A stretch of DNA of 23,104 nt, taken from Candidatus Schekmanbacteria bacterium (GTDB lineage Bacteria; Schekmanbacteria; GWA2-38-11; J061). The position numbers were made by a program, and so were the translations under genes. This document shows, one piece after another, positions 1 through 8,412 of the stretch; the first letter of the stretch is position 1; each line of letters starts with the position of its first letter. The notes below the pieces were generated by a model. It did not search any database. It was given only the letters and a program-made list of their open reading frames with translations, and was not told the DNA's origin. Location: contig RFHX01000220.1 in the NCBI GenBank assembly GCA_003695725.1, positions 1-23,104 on the forward strand, given 5' to 3'.

Positions 1-3000
1 GATGCCTTTATATTGTTTGAAATGAGTGCATTGTATGTGCCTCTTGTTGCAATGATGCTGAAGCCCAAAGATTCAAGTTTTTTTGCAAGCACGACAGCAC
101 ATTCCTTATCACTGTCTTTTACACTGATGAAAACTGTCCCCTTTATTGGCAGGTTAGTGCCTGCGGCAATCTGCGATTTATAAAAAGCTCTGCCAAAATC
201 GAAGTCAATTCCCATTACTTCACCTGTGGATTTCATTTCAGGCCCAAGGATTGTATCGACACCGGGAAATTTGATAAAGGGGAATACTGCTTCCTTTACT
301 GCAATGTGTTTTATTTTGACTTCTTGAGTGAGTCCAACCTCAGAAAGAGTTTTACCTGCCATAACACGCGCAGCTATCTTTGCAAAAGGAATGCCTACCG
401 ATTTGCTTACAAAGGGAATTGTCCTCGATGCTCTGGGATTTACTTCAAGCAGATAGATTTTGTCGTTTTTGACTGCAAACTGAATATTGATAAGTCCTCT
501 AACATTAAGTTTAAAAGCAATTGCTTTCGTTTGCTTCTTTATTTCTTCGACGATTTCTTCTTTCAGGGAGTATGGGGGAAGAGAGCAGGCACTGTCACCT
601 GAATGTATCCCCGCTTCCTCAATATGTTCCATTACTCCTGCAATTATACAAACCTTGCCGTCGCAGACTGCATCTACATCTATTTCTATGGCATCTTCCA
701 AGAATTTGTCTATAAGTATTGGATGTTCAGGTGAAACGCGAAGTGCGAACTTCATATATCTTTCAAGCCCTTCCCTGTCATAAACTATTTCCATAGCTCT
801 GCCGCCTAAAACATATGAAGGACGCAGCAGCACAGGATATCCAATTGATTCAGCTTCTTTTATTGCTGATTCAAGGGAGGTTGCTGTGCCATTTGGCGGC
901 TGAAGAAGTTGAAGCTCTTCTATTACCTCTTTAAATTTTTCCCTATCTTCTGCAAGGTCTATGCTTTCAGGTGAAGTGCCTAATATCTTTACTCCACTTT
1001 TTTCCAGCATTCCAGAAAGCTTCAACGGAGTTTGCCCTCCAAATTGCACAATCACGCCTTCAGGGTTTTCCTTTTCAACAATATTCATAACTTCTTCATA
1101 GGTGAGCGGTTCGAAATAAAGTCTGTCAGAAGTATCATAGTCCGTGCTGACAGTTTCGGGGTTGCAATTGACCATTATTGTTTCATAACCGTCTTCTTTA
1201 AGAGCCATTGCGGCATGGACACAACAGTAGTCGAATTCAATACCTTGACCTATTCTATTCGGTCCTCCGCCAAGAATAACGATTTTTTTACGATTTGAGG
1301 GATTTGCCTCGCATTCTATTTCATATGTGGAATATAGATAAGGCGTGTATGCTTCGAATTCTGCGGCGCAGGTATCCACCATCTTGAAAACAGCTTCGAT
1401 GGAAAGTTTTTTTCTCAACTGCCTAAAATCAAATTCATTTAAGCCAATCTGTCTTCCTAAAAAATCATCAGAAAAACCAAGCTCCTTCGCTTTCCTCAGA
1501 ATCTTTAAAAGTTCATCAGCGTTCTTTTGATCATAATTATTTGCCTTCAGGATAGCTTTACTTTTTTCTTTTAGCTGAGGAAGTTTTTCCAAAAGATAAC
1601 TTTCATAATCTACGATTTCCTTGATATTGTTTAAAAACCATGGGTCTATGCCTGAAAGTTTGTAAAGCTCATCGATTGAAATGTTTCTTCTTAAACCTTC
1701 TGCTAAAAACCACACTCTTTGCCAGCTTGGTATTTTCACCTTTTCTTTTATAAAATCATCTGTGAATTCTTTTGCCTCATCATATATTTCGATTGTTTTT
1801 ATTCCTATTTCAAGGGAGCGAAGCGCTTTTTGAAGTGATTCCTTAAAATTGCGCCCTATAGTCATTACCTCACCGACTGATTTCATCTGAGTAGTAAGCG
1901 TTTGGTCGGATTTAGGAAATTTTTCAAATGTAAAGCGAGGCATCTTTACAACGCAGTAGTCAATTGTAGGTTCAAAGGATGCCGGAGTTTTTTTCGTTAT
2001 ATCATTTGGAATTTCATCCAGAGTCAATCCTGTGGCTAATTTTGCTGCAATCTTTGCTATCGGAAATCCTGTTGCCTTCGACGCAAGAGCCGAAGATCTT
2101 GAAACCCTTGGATTCATCTCGATTACAAACATTTTCCCATTCTCGGGGTTGATTGCAAATTGAATGTTTGAACCTCCTGTGTCAACTCCAATTTCGCGGA
2201 TTATCTTAATGGAAGCATTACGTAGAATTTGATATTCTTTATCTGTTAATGTTTGGGCAGGGGCAACAGTTATGCTGTCTCCTGTGTGAATTCCCATAGG
2301 GTCGAAATTTTCAATCGTACATATAATAACTACATTGTCTTTTGAATCCCTCATAACTTCTAATTCAAATTCTTTCCATCCGATGAGAGATTTTTCAATA
2401 AGTATTTGGCTGAATGGACTTGCCGCAAGGCCCCAATTCACATATTCCTTAAATTCTTCCATATTATAGGCAATGTTGCCACCTGTGCCGCCTAAAGTGA
2501 AAGATGGGCGTATTATAGCAGGAAACCCAATATCCTTTATAATTTCATAAGCCTCATTTTCATTAGTGGCATAGCCGCTTGGGGGAATGTCGAGATCAAT
2601 ATTCTGCATTGCTTTCTTAAAAAGGTCTCTATCTTCTGCTTTTTCAATTGCTTCTATCTTGGCGCCTATCATTTCAACGCCATATTTTTTGAGAATTCCT
2701 TCCTTGTGAAGTTCAACTGAAAGGTTTAATCCTGTTTGGCCTCCTATTGTTGGAAGAAGGGCATCAGGTCTTTCTTTTTTAATTATTTTTTCAAGAATAT
2801 TGACATCAAGAGGCTCCACATAGGTAGCATCAGCCATTTCAGGATCAGTCATAATAGTTGCAGGATTACTGTTTACCAATACAGTTTGGAATCCTTCTTC
2901 CCTAAGTGCTTTGCATGCCTGTGTCCCAGAATAATCGAATTCACATGCTTGTCCTATTACAATGGGACCTGAGCCGATAATCAGGATTTTCTTGATATCT

Positions 3001-3014
3001 TTTCTTTTAGGCAA
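1..3014 (-). CDS. carB: Carbamoyl-phosphate synthase large subunit (3' end outside window)
   Basis: This gene makes carbamoyl phosphate from bicarbonate, ATP and ammonia delivered by the small subunit CarA, for pyrimidine and arginine synthesis. About 1004 codons are visible, and codons checked near positions 1886, 1283 and 53 all lie in one frame, so I see no frameshift. The N-terminus reads [20 protein letters not shown], the first synthetase half, followed by [32 protein letters not shown] lies around residue 377-388. The second synthetase half begins near residue 577 with [11 protein letters not shown]. The visible end ([20 protein letters not shown]) is in the C-terminal MGS-like allosteric domain. 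Family members are about 1070 residues, so roughly 65 residues are missing to the left. The start is TTG at 3014, preceded by GGAG eight bases upstream; no ATG fits. It is the last visible gene of the pyr operon, 113 bases after lspA. Confidence 0.97.
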   Translation of the reverse strand, partial: MPKRKDIKKILIIGSGPIVIGQACEFDYSGTQACKALREEGFQTVLVNSNPATIMTDPEMADATYVEPLDVNILEKIIKKERPDALLPTIGGQTGLNLSVELHKEGILKKYGVEMIGAKIEAIEKAEDRDLFKKAMQNIDLDIPPSGYATNENEAYEIIKDIGFPAIIRPSFTLGGTGGNIAYNMEEFKEYVNWGLAASPFSQILIEKSLIGWKEFELEVMRDSKDNVVIICTIENFDPMGIHTGDSITVAPAQTLTDKEYQILRNASIKIIREIGVDTGGSNIQFAINPENGKMFVIEMNPRVSRSSALASKATGFPIAKIAAKLATGLTLDEIPNDITKKTPASFEPTIDYCVVKMPRFTFEKFPKSDQTLTTQMKSVGEVMTIGRNFKESLQKALRSLEIGIKTIEIYDEAKEFTDDFIKEKVKIPSWQRVWFLAEGLRRNISIDELYKLSGIDPWFLNNIKEIVDYESYLLEKLPQLKEKSKAILKANNYDQKNADELLKILRKAKELGFSDDFLGRQIGLNEFDFRQLRKKLSIEAVFKMVDTCAAEFEAYTPYLYSTYEIECEANPSNRKKIVILGGGPNRIGQGIEFDYCCVHAAMALKEDGYETIMVNCNPETVSTDYDTSDRLYFEPLTYEEVMNIVEKENPEGVIVQFGGQTPLKLSGMLEKSGVKILGTSPESIDLAEDREKFKEVIEELQLLQPPNGTATSLESAIKEAESIGYPVLLRPSYVLGGRAMEIVYDREGLERYMKFALRVSPEHPILIDKFLEDAIEIDVDAVCDGKVCIIAGVMEHIEEAGIHSGDSACSLPPYSLKEEIVEEIKKQTKAIAFKLNVRGLINIQFAVKNDKIYLLEVNPRASRTIPFVSKSVGIPFAKIAARVMAGKTLSEVGLTQEVKIKHIAVKEAVFPFIKFPGVDTILGPEMKSTGEVMGIDFDFGRAFYKSQIAAGTNLPIKGTVFISVKDSDKECAVVLAKKLESLGFSIIATRGTYNALISNNIKA

Positions 3015-3026
3015 AACAACTGCTCC
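3012..3026 (-). promoter_or_regulatory. Ribosome binding site deciding the TTG start of carB
   Basis: On the minus strand GGAGCA (3026 to 3021) stands eight bases before TTG at 3014-3012. The protein then starts with PKRKDIKK, which matches the usual CarB N-terminus. Upstream in-frame codons (GTT, GTT, GCA, GGA, ATT, ATA) offer no standard start, so TTG is the best choice. Confidence 0.75.
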
Positions 3027-3053
3027 AATTATAAATTGTCTCTTTTTTTTCTT

Positions 3054-3095
3054 CTTGAATTAGTGCATTTGCAGAAAAAATCTTTTTTATTCAAG
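3054..3095. repeat. Nested inverted repeat in the lspA-carB spacer
   Basis: CTTGAAT (3054-3060) is repeated inverted as ATTCAAG (3089-3095). Inside the pair lies AAAAAA-TC-TTTTTT (3075-3088), itself a perfect inverted repeat. The RNA could fold in the 113-base gap before carB. No T-run follows the outer stem in the minus-strand transcript, so it does not look like a terminator for lspA. In such AT-rich spacer DNA it may be chance. Confidence 0.3.
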
Positions 3096-3127
3096 TAATT
3101 TTTTAAAAAAAAATTATCCTTTCGTAT

Positions 3128-3646
3128 CTAAGATGCGGTATTTTCATTATTAGTTTCATTTTCAATAGGGCCTTTTGCGAAAAATATATTCACTATTAAT
3201 ATCCCTGTGCCAATGCAAATTGCCGTGTCTGCAATATTGAATGCAGGCCAATGATAAGAGTTCCAGTAAAAATCAAGAAAATCCCTTACTTCACCCAAAA
3301 ATATTCTATCAATGAAATTGCCTAATGCACCTGCTAAAATCATTCCAAATGAAGCTCTCTGAAATTTATTTTTTTCATCAGAAGTTGCAATTAAATATAT
3401 AATGAGTGCTAAAGCAATTATGCTGATGATTGCAAAAAAAGGTTTTCTAATCGATGCTGAGAGTGTGGAGAAAATTCCAAAAGCAGCACCTTTATTCAAG
3501 ACAAATGTTATATTGAAAAAACCTTTTATTACTTCGATGCTTTGAGAAGGAAGCATAGTTTGCTGAATTATCAATTTCGTAATTTGGTCAATGAGCAATA
3601 CAGCTGTAACAATAATCAATTCTAAGAAGCGTGCGGAAAACTTCAT
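3128..3646 (-). CDS. lspA: Lipoprotein signal peptidase II
   Basis: This inner-membrane aspartyl protease cuts the signal peptide of diacylglyceryl-modified prolipoproteins just before the lipobox cysteine. The product is 172 residues, typical of the family, with four hydrophobic segments (about 9-27, 49-60 with the adjoining loop, 71-88 and 139-156). Both catalytic motifs are present: GNFIDR with Asp113 and FNIADTAICIG with Asp140. Conserved DQITK is at 20-24 and FVLNKGAAFG at 48-57. The ATG overlaps the pyrD stop as ATGA, so it is translationally coupled to pyrD. Its clients are plausibly the several lipoproteins encoded in this window, but that is inference from shared presence. Its position inside a pyrimidine operon is odd. 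In Bacillus lspA lies close upstream of pyrR, so an ancestral link to pyr genes is possible. Confidence 0.97.
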   Translation of the reverse strand: MKFSARFLELIIVTAVLLIDQITKLIIQQTMLPSQSIEVIKGFFNITFVLNKGAAFGIFSTLSASIRKPFFAIISIIALALIIYLIATSDEKNKFQRASFGMILAGALGNFIDRIFLGEVRDFLDFYWNSYHWPAFNIADTAICIGTGILIVNIFFAKGPIENETNNENTAS

Positions 3647-4587
3647 ATTTGCAGGGATCCTATTATTTCCTTGATTGAAACAATTTTGTTCTCTTTGCAG
3701 TAACTTTTTAAGCCATTTATTATTTCAATTACAGAGTAAGGATTGACCATTACTGCTGTACCTAAAGCTATTGCTGAAGCGCCTGCAATCATAAACTCGA
3801 TTACATCATTGCTATTCATTATCCCACCCATACCTATGATTGGCAAGGAAACAGCATTTTTAACTTTCCAGACCATTGCAAGAGCAACAGGTTTTATTGC
3901 AGGACCAGAGAGTCCACCTGTTGTAGTAGAAAGACGAGGTTTTCGTGTTTTTGTGTCTATTGCCATTCCAACCAATGTATTAATCAGTGACAGAGCATCT
4001 GCTCCAGAATCTTCAGATGCTTTTGCAATTTCTTCAATATTTGAAACATTTGGAGAAAGCTTCATAATAACAGGGACTTTCGAAACGGATTTTACTTTTT
4101 CTACCAGTTTACCTGCACCCTTTGGTGTTTTACCAAATTCCATCCCGCCCTTTTTGACATTGGGGCAGGATGCATTTATTTCAATTGCTGAAATTCCATC
4201 TTCTGCTGACAAAAGCTTTGCCACTTCTTTGTATTCATCTATAGAATTGCCAAAAATATTTGCAATTATCTTTGTATTGAATTTTTTAAGAAAAGGCAGA
4301 TAGTCTTTTATAAATTTTTCGGTTCCGACATTTTCAAGCCCAATGGAGTTTAACACTCCTGAAGAAGTTTCATAGATTCTTGGCGGCGGATTTCCATTGC
4401 GTGGTTTTAATGATAATCCTTTGGTTGTTATTCCACCTACTGTATTGAGGTCTATGAATTCAGACAATTTTTTCCCATAACCACAAGTCCCTGATGCAAG
4501 AATAACAGGATTTTTAAATCTTATGCCAGCCAGTTTTATTTGAAGGCATTTATCAACTAATTTTTTACTCTTTTTCGCAGCTACCAC
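3643..4587 (-). CDS. pyrD: Dihydroorotate dehydrogenase, class 1B catalytic subunit
   Basis: This FMN enzyme oxidises dihydroorotate to orotate and, in class 1B, passes electrons through PyrK to NAD+. The protein has 314 residues and is a single TIM-barrel. The catalytic cysteine is in NASCPN (138-143, Cys141), and Cys rather than Ser marks class 1. NPVILASGTCGYG is at 26-38, TTKGLSLKPRNGNPPPR at 54-70, and the FMN-phosphate region GMGGIMN and GASAIALGTAVM lies near the C-terminus. The start is GTG at 4587 with GGTGA six bases upstream; the first seven bases overlap the end of pyrK. The N-terminus has a lysine-rich stretch of about ten residues before the usual start of homology, and no other start codon is available there. 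The adjacent pyrK confirms the 1B assignment. Confidence 0.96.
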   Translation of the reverse strand: MVAAKKSKKLVDKCLQIKLAGIRFKNPVILASGTCGYGKKLSEFIDLNTVGGITTKGLSLKPRNGNPPPRIYETSSGVLNSIGLENVGTEKFIKDYLPFLKKFNTKIIANIFGNSIDEYKEVAKLLSAEDGISAIEINASCPNVKKGGMEFGKTPKGAGKLVEKVKSVSKVPVIMKLSPNVSNIEEIAKASEDSGADALSLINTLVGMAIDTKTRKPRLSTTTGGLSGPAIKPVALAMVWKVKNAVSLPIIGMGGIMNSNDVIEFMIAGASAIALGTAVMVNPYSVIEIINGLKSYCKENKIVSIKEIIGSLQI

Positions 4588-5381
4588 TTTATTTCACCAC
4601 TATTGAAAACGGGACCATCAGTGCAAACCAATGTATGTTTTTTTGCCTCTTTATCCGCATCTTTCTTTTCCAAAATACATCCAAGACAAACTCCATAACC
4701 ACATCCCATAACTGATTCTGCTGTCAACTGGCAGTTTATGTCATTCTTTAAAACAATTTTGTCCACTTCTTTTAGCATTGCTTGAGGGCCGCTTGCAAAA
4801 ATAATTGTATCAGTTTTCTCTTCCTCTTTCAGTTTGTTTATTTCTTTGATTAAGATTTCTGTGATAAATCCCTTATAGCCTTCACTCCCATCTTCAGTCG
4901 AGACGATAATTTTGTCTATAATCTTGCCAAAGCTCTTTTTTAATGGAAGGTCAGAAGAGGATTTGCCTCCATAAAGTAAGGTAATGGTCCCTTTATTGCC
5001 GAAGTATTTCTTTCTAATTTGTTTTGACAAAAATAAAAATGGCGCTGCTCCTATACCTCCTGCTATGAGGATTATGTTCTTTTTATTTTCAGGCAATTTA
5101 AATTCATTTCCAAAAGGTCCAAGTATGTCAATGTGAGTTCCTTTTTTTAAAACCGATAAAGCAGATGTTCCTTTACCTACAATTTTATAGCAAATGTCCA
5201 TTTTTTTCCCATCATAATCACATACACTAAAGGGCCTTCTTAAAACCAATTCGGGATGGTCTGGTATGGCGATCATAAAAAATTGCCCCGGTTGAGGTGC
5301 CTTTTGATTTCTTCTGTATTCGAGCGAGAGAATGTAGATGTCAGTAGAAATTTTTTTGTTGGAGATTATTTTATTGAACAT
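4581..5381 (-). CDS. pyrK: Dihydroorotate dehydrogenase electron transfer subunit
   Basis: This FAD and [2Fe-2S] protein carries electrons from PyrD to NAD+ in the PyrD2-PyrK2 enzyme. In its 266 residues I see the FAD-binding RRPFS motif (48-52), the NAD-binding loop AGGIGAAPF (107-115), FASGPQAML before the cluster domain, and four cluster cysteines at 227, 232, 235 and 253 (C-x4-C-x2-C-x17-C). The last spacing is slightly longer than the one I remember from Bacillus. The ATG at 5381 lies inside the end of pyrC (16-base overlap), and its stop overlaps pyrD by seven bases, so all three genes are coupled. Close relatives of the fold include ferredoxin-NADP reductases and sulfide dehydrogenase subunits, but the place next to pyrD decides the call. 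Confidence 0.95.
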   Translation of the reverse strand: MFNKIISNKKISTDIYILSLEYRRNQKAPQPGQFFMIAIPDHPELVLRRPFSVCDYDGKKMDICYKIVGKGTSALSVLKKGTHIDILGPFGNEFKLPENKKNIILIAGGIGAAPFLFLSKQIRKKYFGNKGTITLLYGGKSSSDLPLKKSFGKIIDKIIVSTEDGSEGYKGFITEILIKEINKLKEEEKTDTIIFASGPQAMLKEVDKIVLKNDINCQLTAESVMGCGYGVCLGCILEKKDADKEAKKHTLVCTDGPVFNSGEIKW

Positions 5382-6670
5382 TTGGAGTCGTTATATACAA
5401 TTTTACCTGCTACTATTGTAGCTATTGCTTTCCCTTTGAATTTCCATCCAATGAATGGAGAGTTTTGACTTAGTGATTTTATATCCTCTTTTTCAAAAGT
5501 AAACTCATAGTCCGGATCAATCATAGTTATGTCAGCATCGCATCCAACTGCAAGGCTTCCCTTGTTGTTCAAATTGAGAATTTTTGCAGGATTACAAGAC
5601 ATAAGTTTTACTATTTGGTCTAATGTGAGCTTTTTTGAATGATAAAGTCGTAAGGCTAAAGGAAGTGCAGTTTGCAAGCCTATTATACCGAAGGGAGCTA
5701 TATTGAATTCTACATCCTTTTCTGCAAAGTGATGAGGGGCATGATCTGTTGCGATAGCATCTATTGCCCCATCAGAGAAACCTTTTATAATCGCTTTTAT
5801 GTCCTTTTTTTCCATCAAAGGAGGTTTCATTTTTAGATTGGTGTTATAAGTTCTGAGCATGTCGTCGGAGAGTGTAAAATGATGTGGTGTTGCATCGGCT
5901 GTAACTTTGATTCCCTTTTTTTTTGCTTGACGGATTATTTCAATTGAACCTGCAGAGCTGATATGTGTGATGTGAAGTCTTGCACCTGTCATATGTGCAA
6001 GGAATATATCTCTTGTAACCATTATTTCCTCTGCTTCACGAGGAATGCCTGCCAATCCAAGTTCAGTGGAGATAAATCCTTCGTGCATCACGCCCTCGCG
6101 TGATAGAGTCATATCTTCGCAATGTGACATTACAGGCAAGTCGAACATCTTGATATATTCCATTGCTCTTCTCATAAGTCCTGAATCCATAACAGATTTG
6201 CCGTCTTCAGTGAATCCTATCACGCCTGCTTCAGCCATTTCGCCTATGTCACTTAGCTGTTCTCCCTTCATACCTTTTGTAATTGAACCTGTTGCATAGA
6301 CATTAACAAGTCCACAATCCTTCCCTTTCTTCAAAATGAATGCTGTTGTTGAGCGGTTGTCATTGACAGGGTCAGTATTGGGCATTGCCACAATGGATGT
6401 ATATCCTCCCCACGCTGCTGCTTGTGAGGCAGTTTCAATTGTTTCTTCGTCTTCTCTTCCCGGTTCACGCATATGCGTATGAATATCAATAAGTCCGGGT
6501 GTAACAATCAACCCCTTTGCGTCAATTATTTGAACCTTTTTATTGGATTTTTTTGTTGAAATATTGGAGGCGATTTTCTCTATTTTTCCGCCAGACAATA
6601 GAATATCCATTTCTTTGTCGATATCCTGTGATGGATCGATAACTCTTCCATTTTTAATCAGCAATGCCAC
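5366..6670 (-). CDS. pyrC: Dihydroorotase, type I
   Basis: This zinc enzyme cyclises N-carbamoyl-aspartate to dihydroorotate, the third step of the pathway. With the chosen start it has 434 residues, close to Bacillus PyrC. Metal and catalytic motifs are complete: [10 protein letters not shown] with His64 and His66, GFTEDGK with Asp156, SHCED with His183, HITHIS with His236, and ATDHAPHH with Asp309. I chose GTG at 6670 because the homologous N-terminus is [12 protein letters not shown] and GGGAGGT stands about eleven bases before it. A longer reading from 6727 would add 19 residues that merely repeat pyrB coding sequence in another frame. The gene overlaps pyrB by 17 bases and pyrK by 16. 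All residues expected for activity are present, so it is probably not one of the inactive PyrC-like proteins. Confidence 0.95.
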   Translation of the reverse strand: MALLIKNGRVIDPSQDIDKEMDILLSGGKIEKIASNISTKKSNKKVQIIDAKGLIVTPGLIDIHTHMREPGREDEETIETASQAAAWGGYTSIVAMPNTDPVNDNRSTTAFILKKGKDCGLVNVYATGSITKGMKGEQLSDIGEMAEAGVIGFTEDGKSVMDSGLMRRAMEYIKMFDLPVMSHCEDMTLSREGVMHEGFISTELGLAGIPREAEEIMVTRDIFLAHMTGARLHITHISSAGSIEIIRQAKKKGIKVTADATPHHFTLSDDMLRTYNTNLKMKPPLMEKKDIKAIIKGFSDGAIDAIATDHAPHHFAEKDVEFNIAPFGIIGLQTALPLALRLYHSKKLTLDQIVKLMSCNPAKILNLNNKGSLAVGCDADITMIDPDYEFTFEKEDIKSLSQNSPFIGWKFKGKAIATIVAGKIVYNDSKCSIK

Positions 6671-7604
6671 TTTCTTCTTTACCTCCCAAGAGCAGATAAA
6701 GCATTGCCATTCTAACGGCAATGCCATTGGTTACTTGGTCTAATATAACTGAATAGGAGGAATCAGCCACCTCTGGCGCAAGTTCAATTCCCCTATTGAT
6801 GGGTCCGGGATGCATTATGAGTATATCCTTCCTTGCTTTTTTTAATTTTTTCATATCAAGTCCAAAGAATTTTGCATATTCTCTATGTGAGGGAAAAAGG
6901 TTTTCCTTTATTCTTTCAAGCTGAATTCTGAGCATAATGATAACATCTGACTCTTTGATTACTTTTTCAAAATCAAAAGTCACCTCTACGCCTAATTTTT
7001 CAGCTTCAACAGGAATAAAGGTAGGAGGGCCTGAGATAGTGACTTCTGCGCCCATTTTTGTCAAAGCATAAATATCGGAGCGTGCTACTCTGCTATGTGT
7101 AATGTCTCCAACTATAGCGACTTTCAATCCTTTGATTTTGCCCTTTTTCTCTTTTATTGTAAATAGGTCAAGCAGAGCTTGTGAAGGATGTTCATGCCAT
7201 CCATCACCTGCATTTATAACTGATGCGCTTATACATTCTGCAAGCATTTGTGGAGCCCCTGAATGGGGGTGTCTGATAATAATTATATCAGGATTCATTG
7301 CCTGAAGATTTTTTGCTGTATCTTTGAGAGTTTCACCTTTAAGGACACTGCTCGTGGCAACCGAAATGCTAAGGTAATCTGCGCTCAATCTTTTTGCAGC
7401 AAGTTCAAAGGATGTTCTTGTCCTTGTACTTGGTTCGTAGAATAAGTTGATTATTGTTCTTCCGCGCAGAGCAGGAACTTTTTTAATATCTCTCTTTGAA
7501 ACTTCCTTGAGTGCTTCGGCGGTTTTCAGGATAGTTTCAATTTCGTCTTTCGAAAGATCTTTAATACCGAGAAAATGTTTCCTTTTAACTAAGTTTTCAC
7601 TCAT
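6654..7604 (-). CDS. pyrB: Aspartate carbamoyltransferase catalytic subunit
   Basis: This enzyme condenses carbamoyl phosphate with aspartate to form N-carbamoyl-aspartate, the committed pyrimidine step. The 316-residue protein has the carbamoyl-phosphate motif [13 protein letters not shown] (55-67), RHPHSGAP (111-118), [11 protein letters not shown] (137-147), the aspartate-domain [19 protein letters not shown], and [10 protein letters not shown] near the end. STRTRTSFE with the pyr context favours aspartate over ornithine carbamoyltransferase. No regulatory subunit gene (pyrI) is next to it, as in Gram-positive-type operons. The ATG at 7604 overlaps the pyrR stop as ATGA. This overlap leaves no room for a second attenuator between pyrR and pyrB, unlike Bacillus. 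Confidence 0.97.
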   Translation of the reverse strand: MSENLVKRKHFLGIKDLSKDEIETILKTAEALKEVSKRDIKKVPALRGRTIINLFYEPSTRTRTSFELAAKRLSADYLSISVATSSVLKGETLKDTAKNLQAMNPDIIIIRHPHSGAPQMLAECISASVINAGDGWHEHPSQALLDLFTIKEKKGKIKGLKVAIVGDITHSRVARSDIYALTKMGAEVTISGPPTFIPVEAEKLGVEVTFDFEKVIKESDVIIMLRIQLERIKENLFPSHREYAKFFGLDMKKLKKARKDILIMHPGPINRGIELAPEVADSSYSVILDQVTNGIAVRMAMLYLLLGGKEESGIAD

Positions 7605-8146
7605 TTTTCATGCCTGCAGAGTAGAACTCTATCTTTTTTGTCAATTTCTTTTAACTGCACCTGTATGCTTTCATCTTTTGTCGTTGGCACAAAACTTCCT
7701 ATAAAATTTGCTTCGATAGGAAGTTCTCTGTTACCTCTATCTATGAGGACAGCAAGGCGCACACAAGCAGGCCGTCCAAGATCCATTATTGCATCTAGGG
7801 CAGAGCGGACGGTCCGTCCTGTATAGAGGACATCATCGACAAGGACGATTGTTTTGCCTTCAAGGGGAAAATCAATTTCAGTGCTTTTTATTTTAAGATT
7901 TGGACTTTTAAGCCCTATATCATCTCGATAGAAAGAAACATCCATCGTTCCTACCGGAATATCTATCTTTTCAATTTTTTTGATTAATTTTGCTATTCTT
8001 TTAGCAATAAAAACACCACGCGTTTGAAGTCCTATTATTGCAAGCTCCTTTGCGCCTTTACTGCTTTCCAATATTTGATGGGTTATTCTTGTAATTGTTC
8101 TTTTCAGGCCTTGGGCGTCCAGTATTTCTATATCTTTTGCAATCAT
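7601..8146 (-). CDS. pyrR: Bifunctional pyr operon regulator / uracil phosphoribosyltransferase
   Basis: In characterised bacteria PyrR binds pyr mRNA when UMP is high and promotes attenuation; it also converts uracil and PRPP to UMP. Starting at ATG 8146 the protein has 181 residues, the same length as Bacillus PyrR. The PRPP motif [12 protein letters not shown] is at 101-112, followed by [14 protein letters not shown] (131-144) and [12 protein letters not shown], all characteristic of PyrR rather than other phosphoribosyltransferases. A TTG further upstream at 8203 would add 19 residues with no family match. The ribosome binding site before 8146 is weak, so the start is good but not certain. 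It is the first gene of the operon. I see no classical PyrR binding loop in the leader, so whether it regulates by RNA binding here is open. Confidence 0.93.
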   Translation of the reverse strand: MIAKDIEILDAQGLKRTITRITHQILESSKGAKELAIIGLQTRGVFIAKRIAKLIKKIEKIDIPVGTMDVSFYRDDIGLKSPNLKIKSTEIDFPLEGKTIVLVDDVLYTGRTVRSALDAIMDLGRPACVRLAVLIDRGNRELPIEANFIGSFVPTTKDESIQVQLKEIDKKDRVLLCRHEK

Positions 8147-8209
8147 CTTTTTGAACCAAAATCTATTAGGGAAATACAGAGAAAGTTTAGTTAAAATTTT
8201 CAATAAACT

Positions 8210-8238
8210 ATCATACTGTTTTTTTAAAAGGCAAGTAA
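8210..8238 (-). promoter_or_regulatory. Candidate promoter of the pyr operon
   Basis: On the minus strand a good -10, TATGAT (8215 to 8210), is preceded after 17 bases by a poor -35, TTACTT (8238 to 8233). Transcription would start near 8203 and give a leader of about 57 bases before pyrR. That is too short for the antiterminator plus terminator pair of a PyrR attenuator. The weak -35 keeps confidence low. Confidence 0.3.
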
Positions 8239-8344
8239 TTTTCTTTTATCTGATAGAAGTGATTTTGTATTTATGAAACTTGAATAAAGGAGTATTTAAA
8301 AGATGAATTTCATATGAATAGTTGAAGCGTTTATCCTTTATTTA

Positions 8345-8374
8345 TTGACATCTAACAGTTATGTGAAGTATTAA
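8345..8374 (+). promoter_or_regulatory. Candidate sigma-70 promoter of the lipoprotein-DUF1015-larC operon
   Basis: A perfect -35 TTGACA (8345-8350) is followed after 18 bases by TATTAA (8369-8374), four of six matches to TATAAT. Transcription would begin near 8381, about 32 bases before the ATG at 8413. The region before that ATG lacks a clear Shine-Dalgarno sequence. Confidence 0.5.
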
Positions 8375-8412
8375 AGACGGCTTATTTTAAGTGAAACTGT
8401 TTATAAAATCGA

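Noticed and set aside
3027-3035. Perfect TATAAT on the minus strand just before carB as a promoter
   Set aside because: Transcription would start inside or after the carB ribosome site, and no -35 lies at normal distance (the nearest, TTCAAG, is 20 bases away).
3743-4303. A 186-codon open frame on the plus strand, opposite pyrD
   Set aside because: It is wholly antisense to a clear pyrD with catalytic motifs, has no ribosome site and no recognisable domain.
8147-8203. Longer PyrR starting at TTG 8203
   Set aside because: The added 19 residues have no counterpart in PyrR, and the ATG at 8146 gives the usual 181-residue length.
8291-8316. Tiny frame ATG AAT TTC ATA TGA at 8303 preceded by AAAGGAG, as a leader peptide
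   Set aside because: Only four codons, and it lies upstream of the better promoter candidate at 8345-8374; no attenuator follows.
8309-8318. Palindrome TTCATATGAA in the divergent pyrR/lipoprotein region as an operator
   Set aside because: Ten-base palindromes are expected many times by chance in a window of this size, and no second copy is seen nearby.
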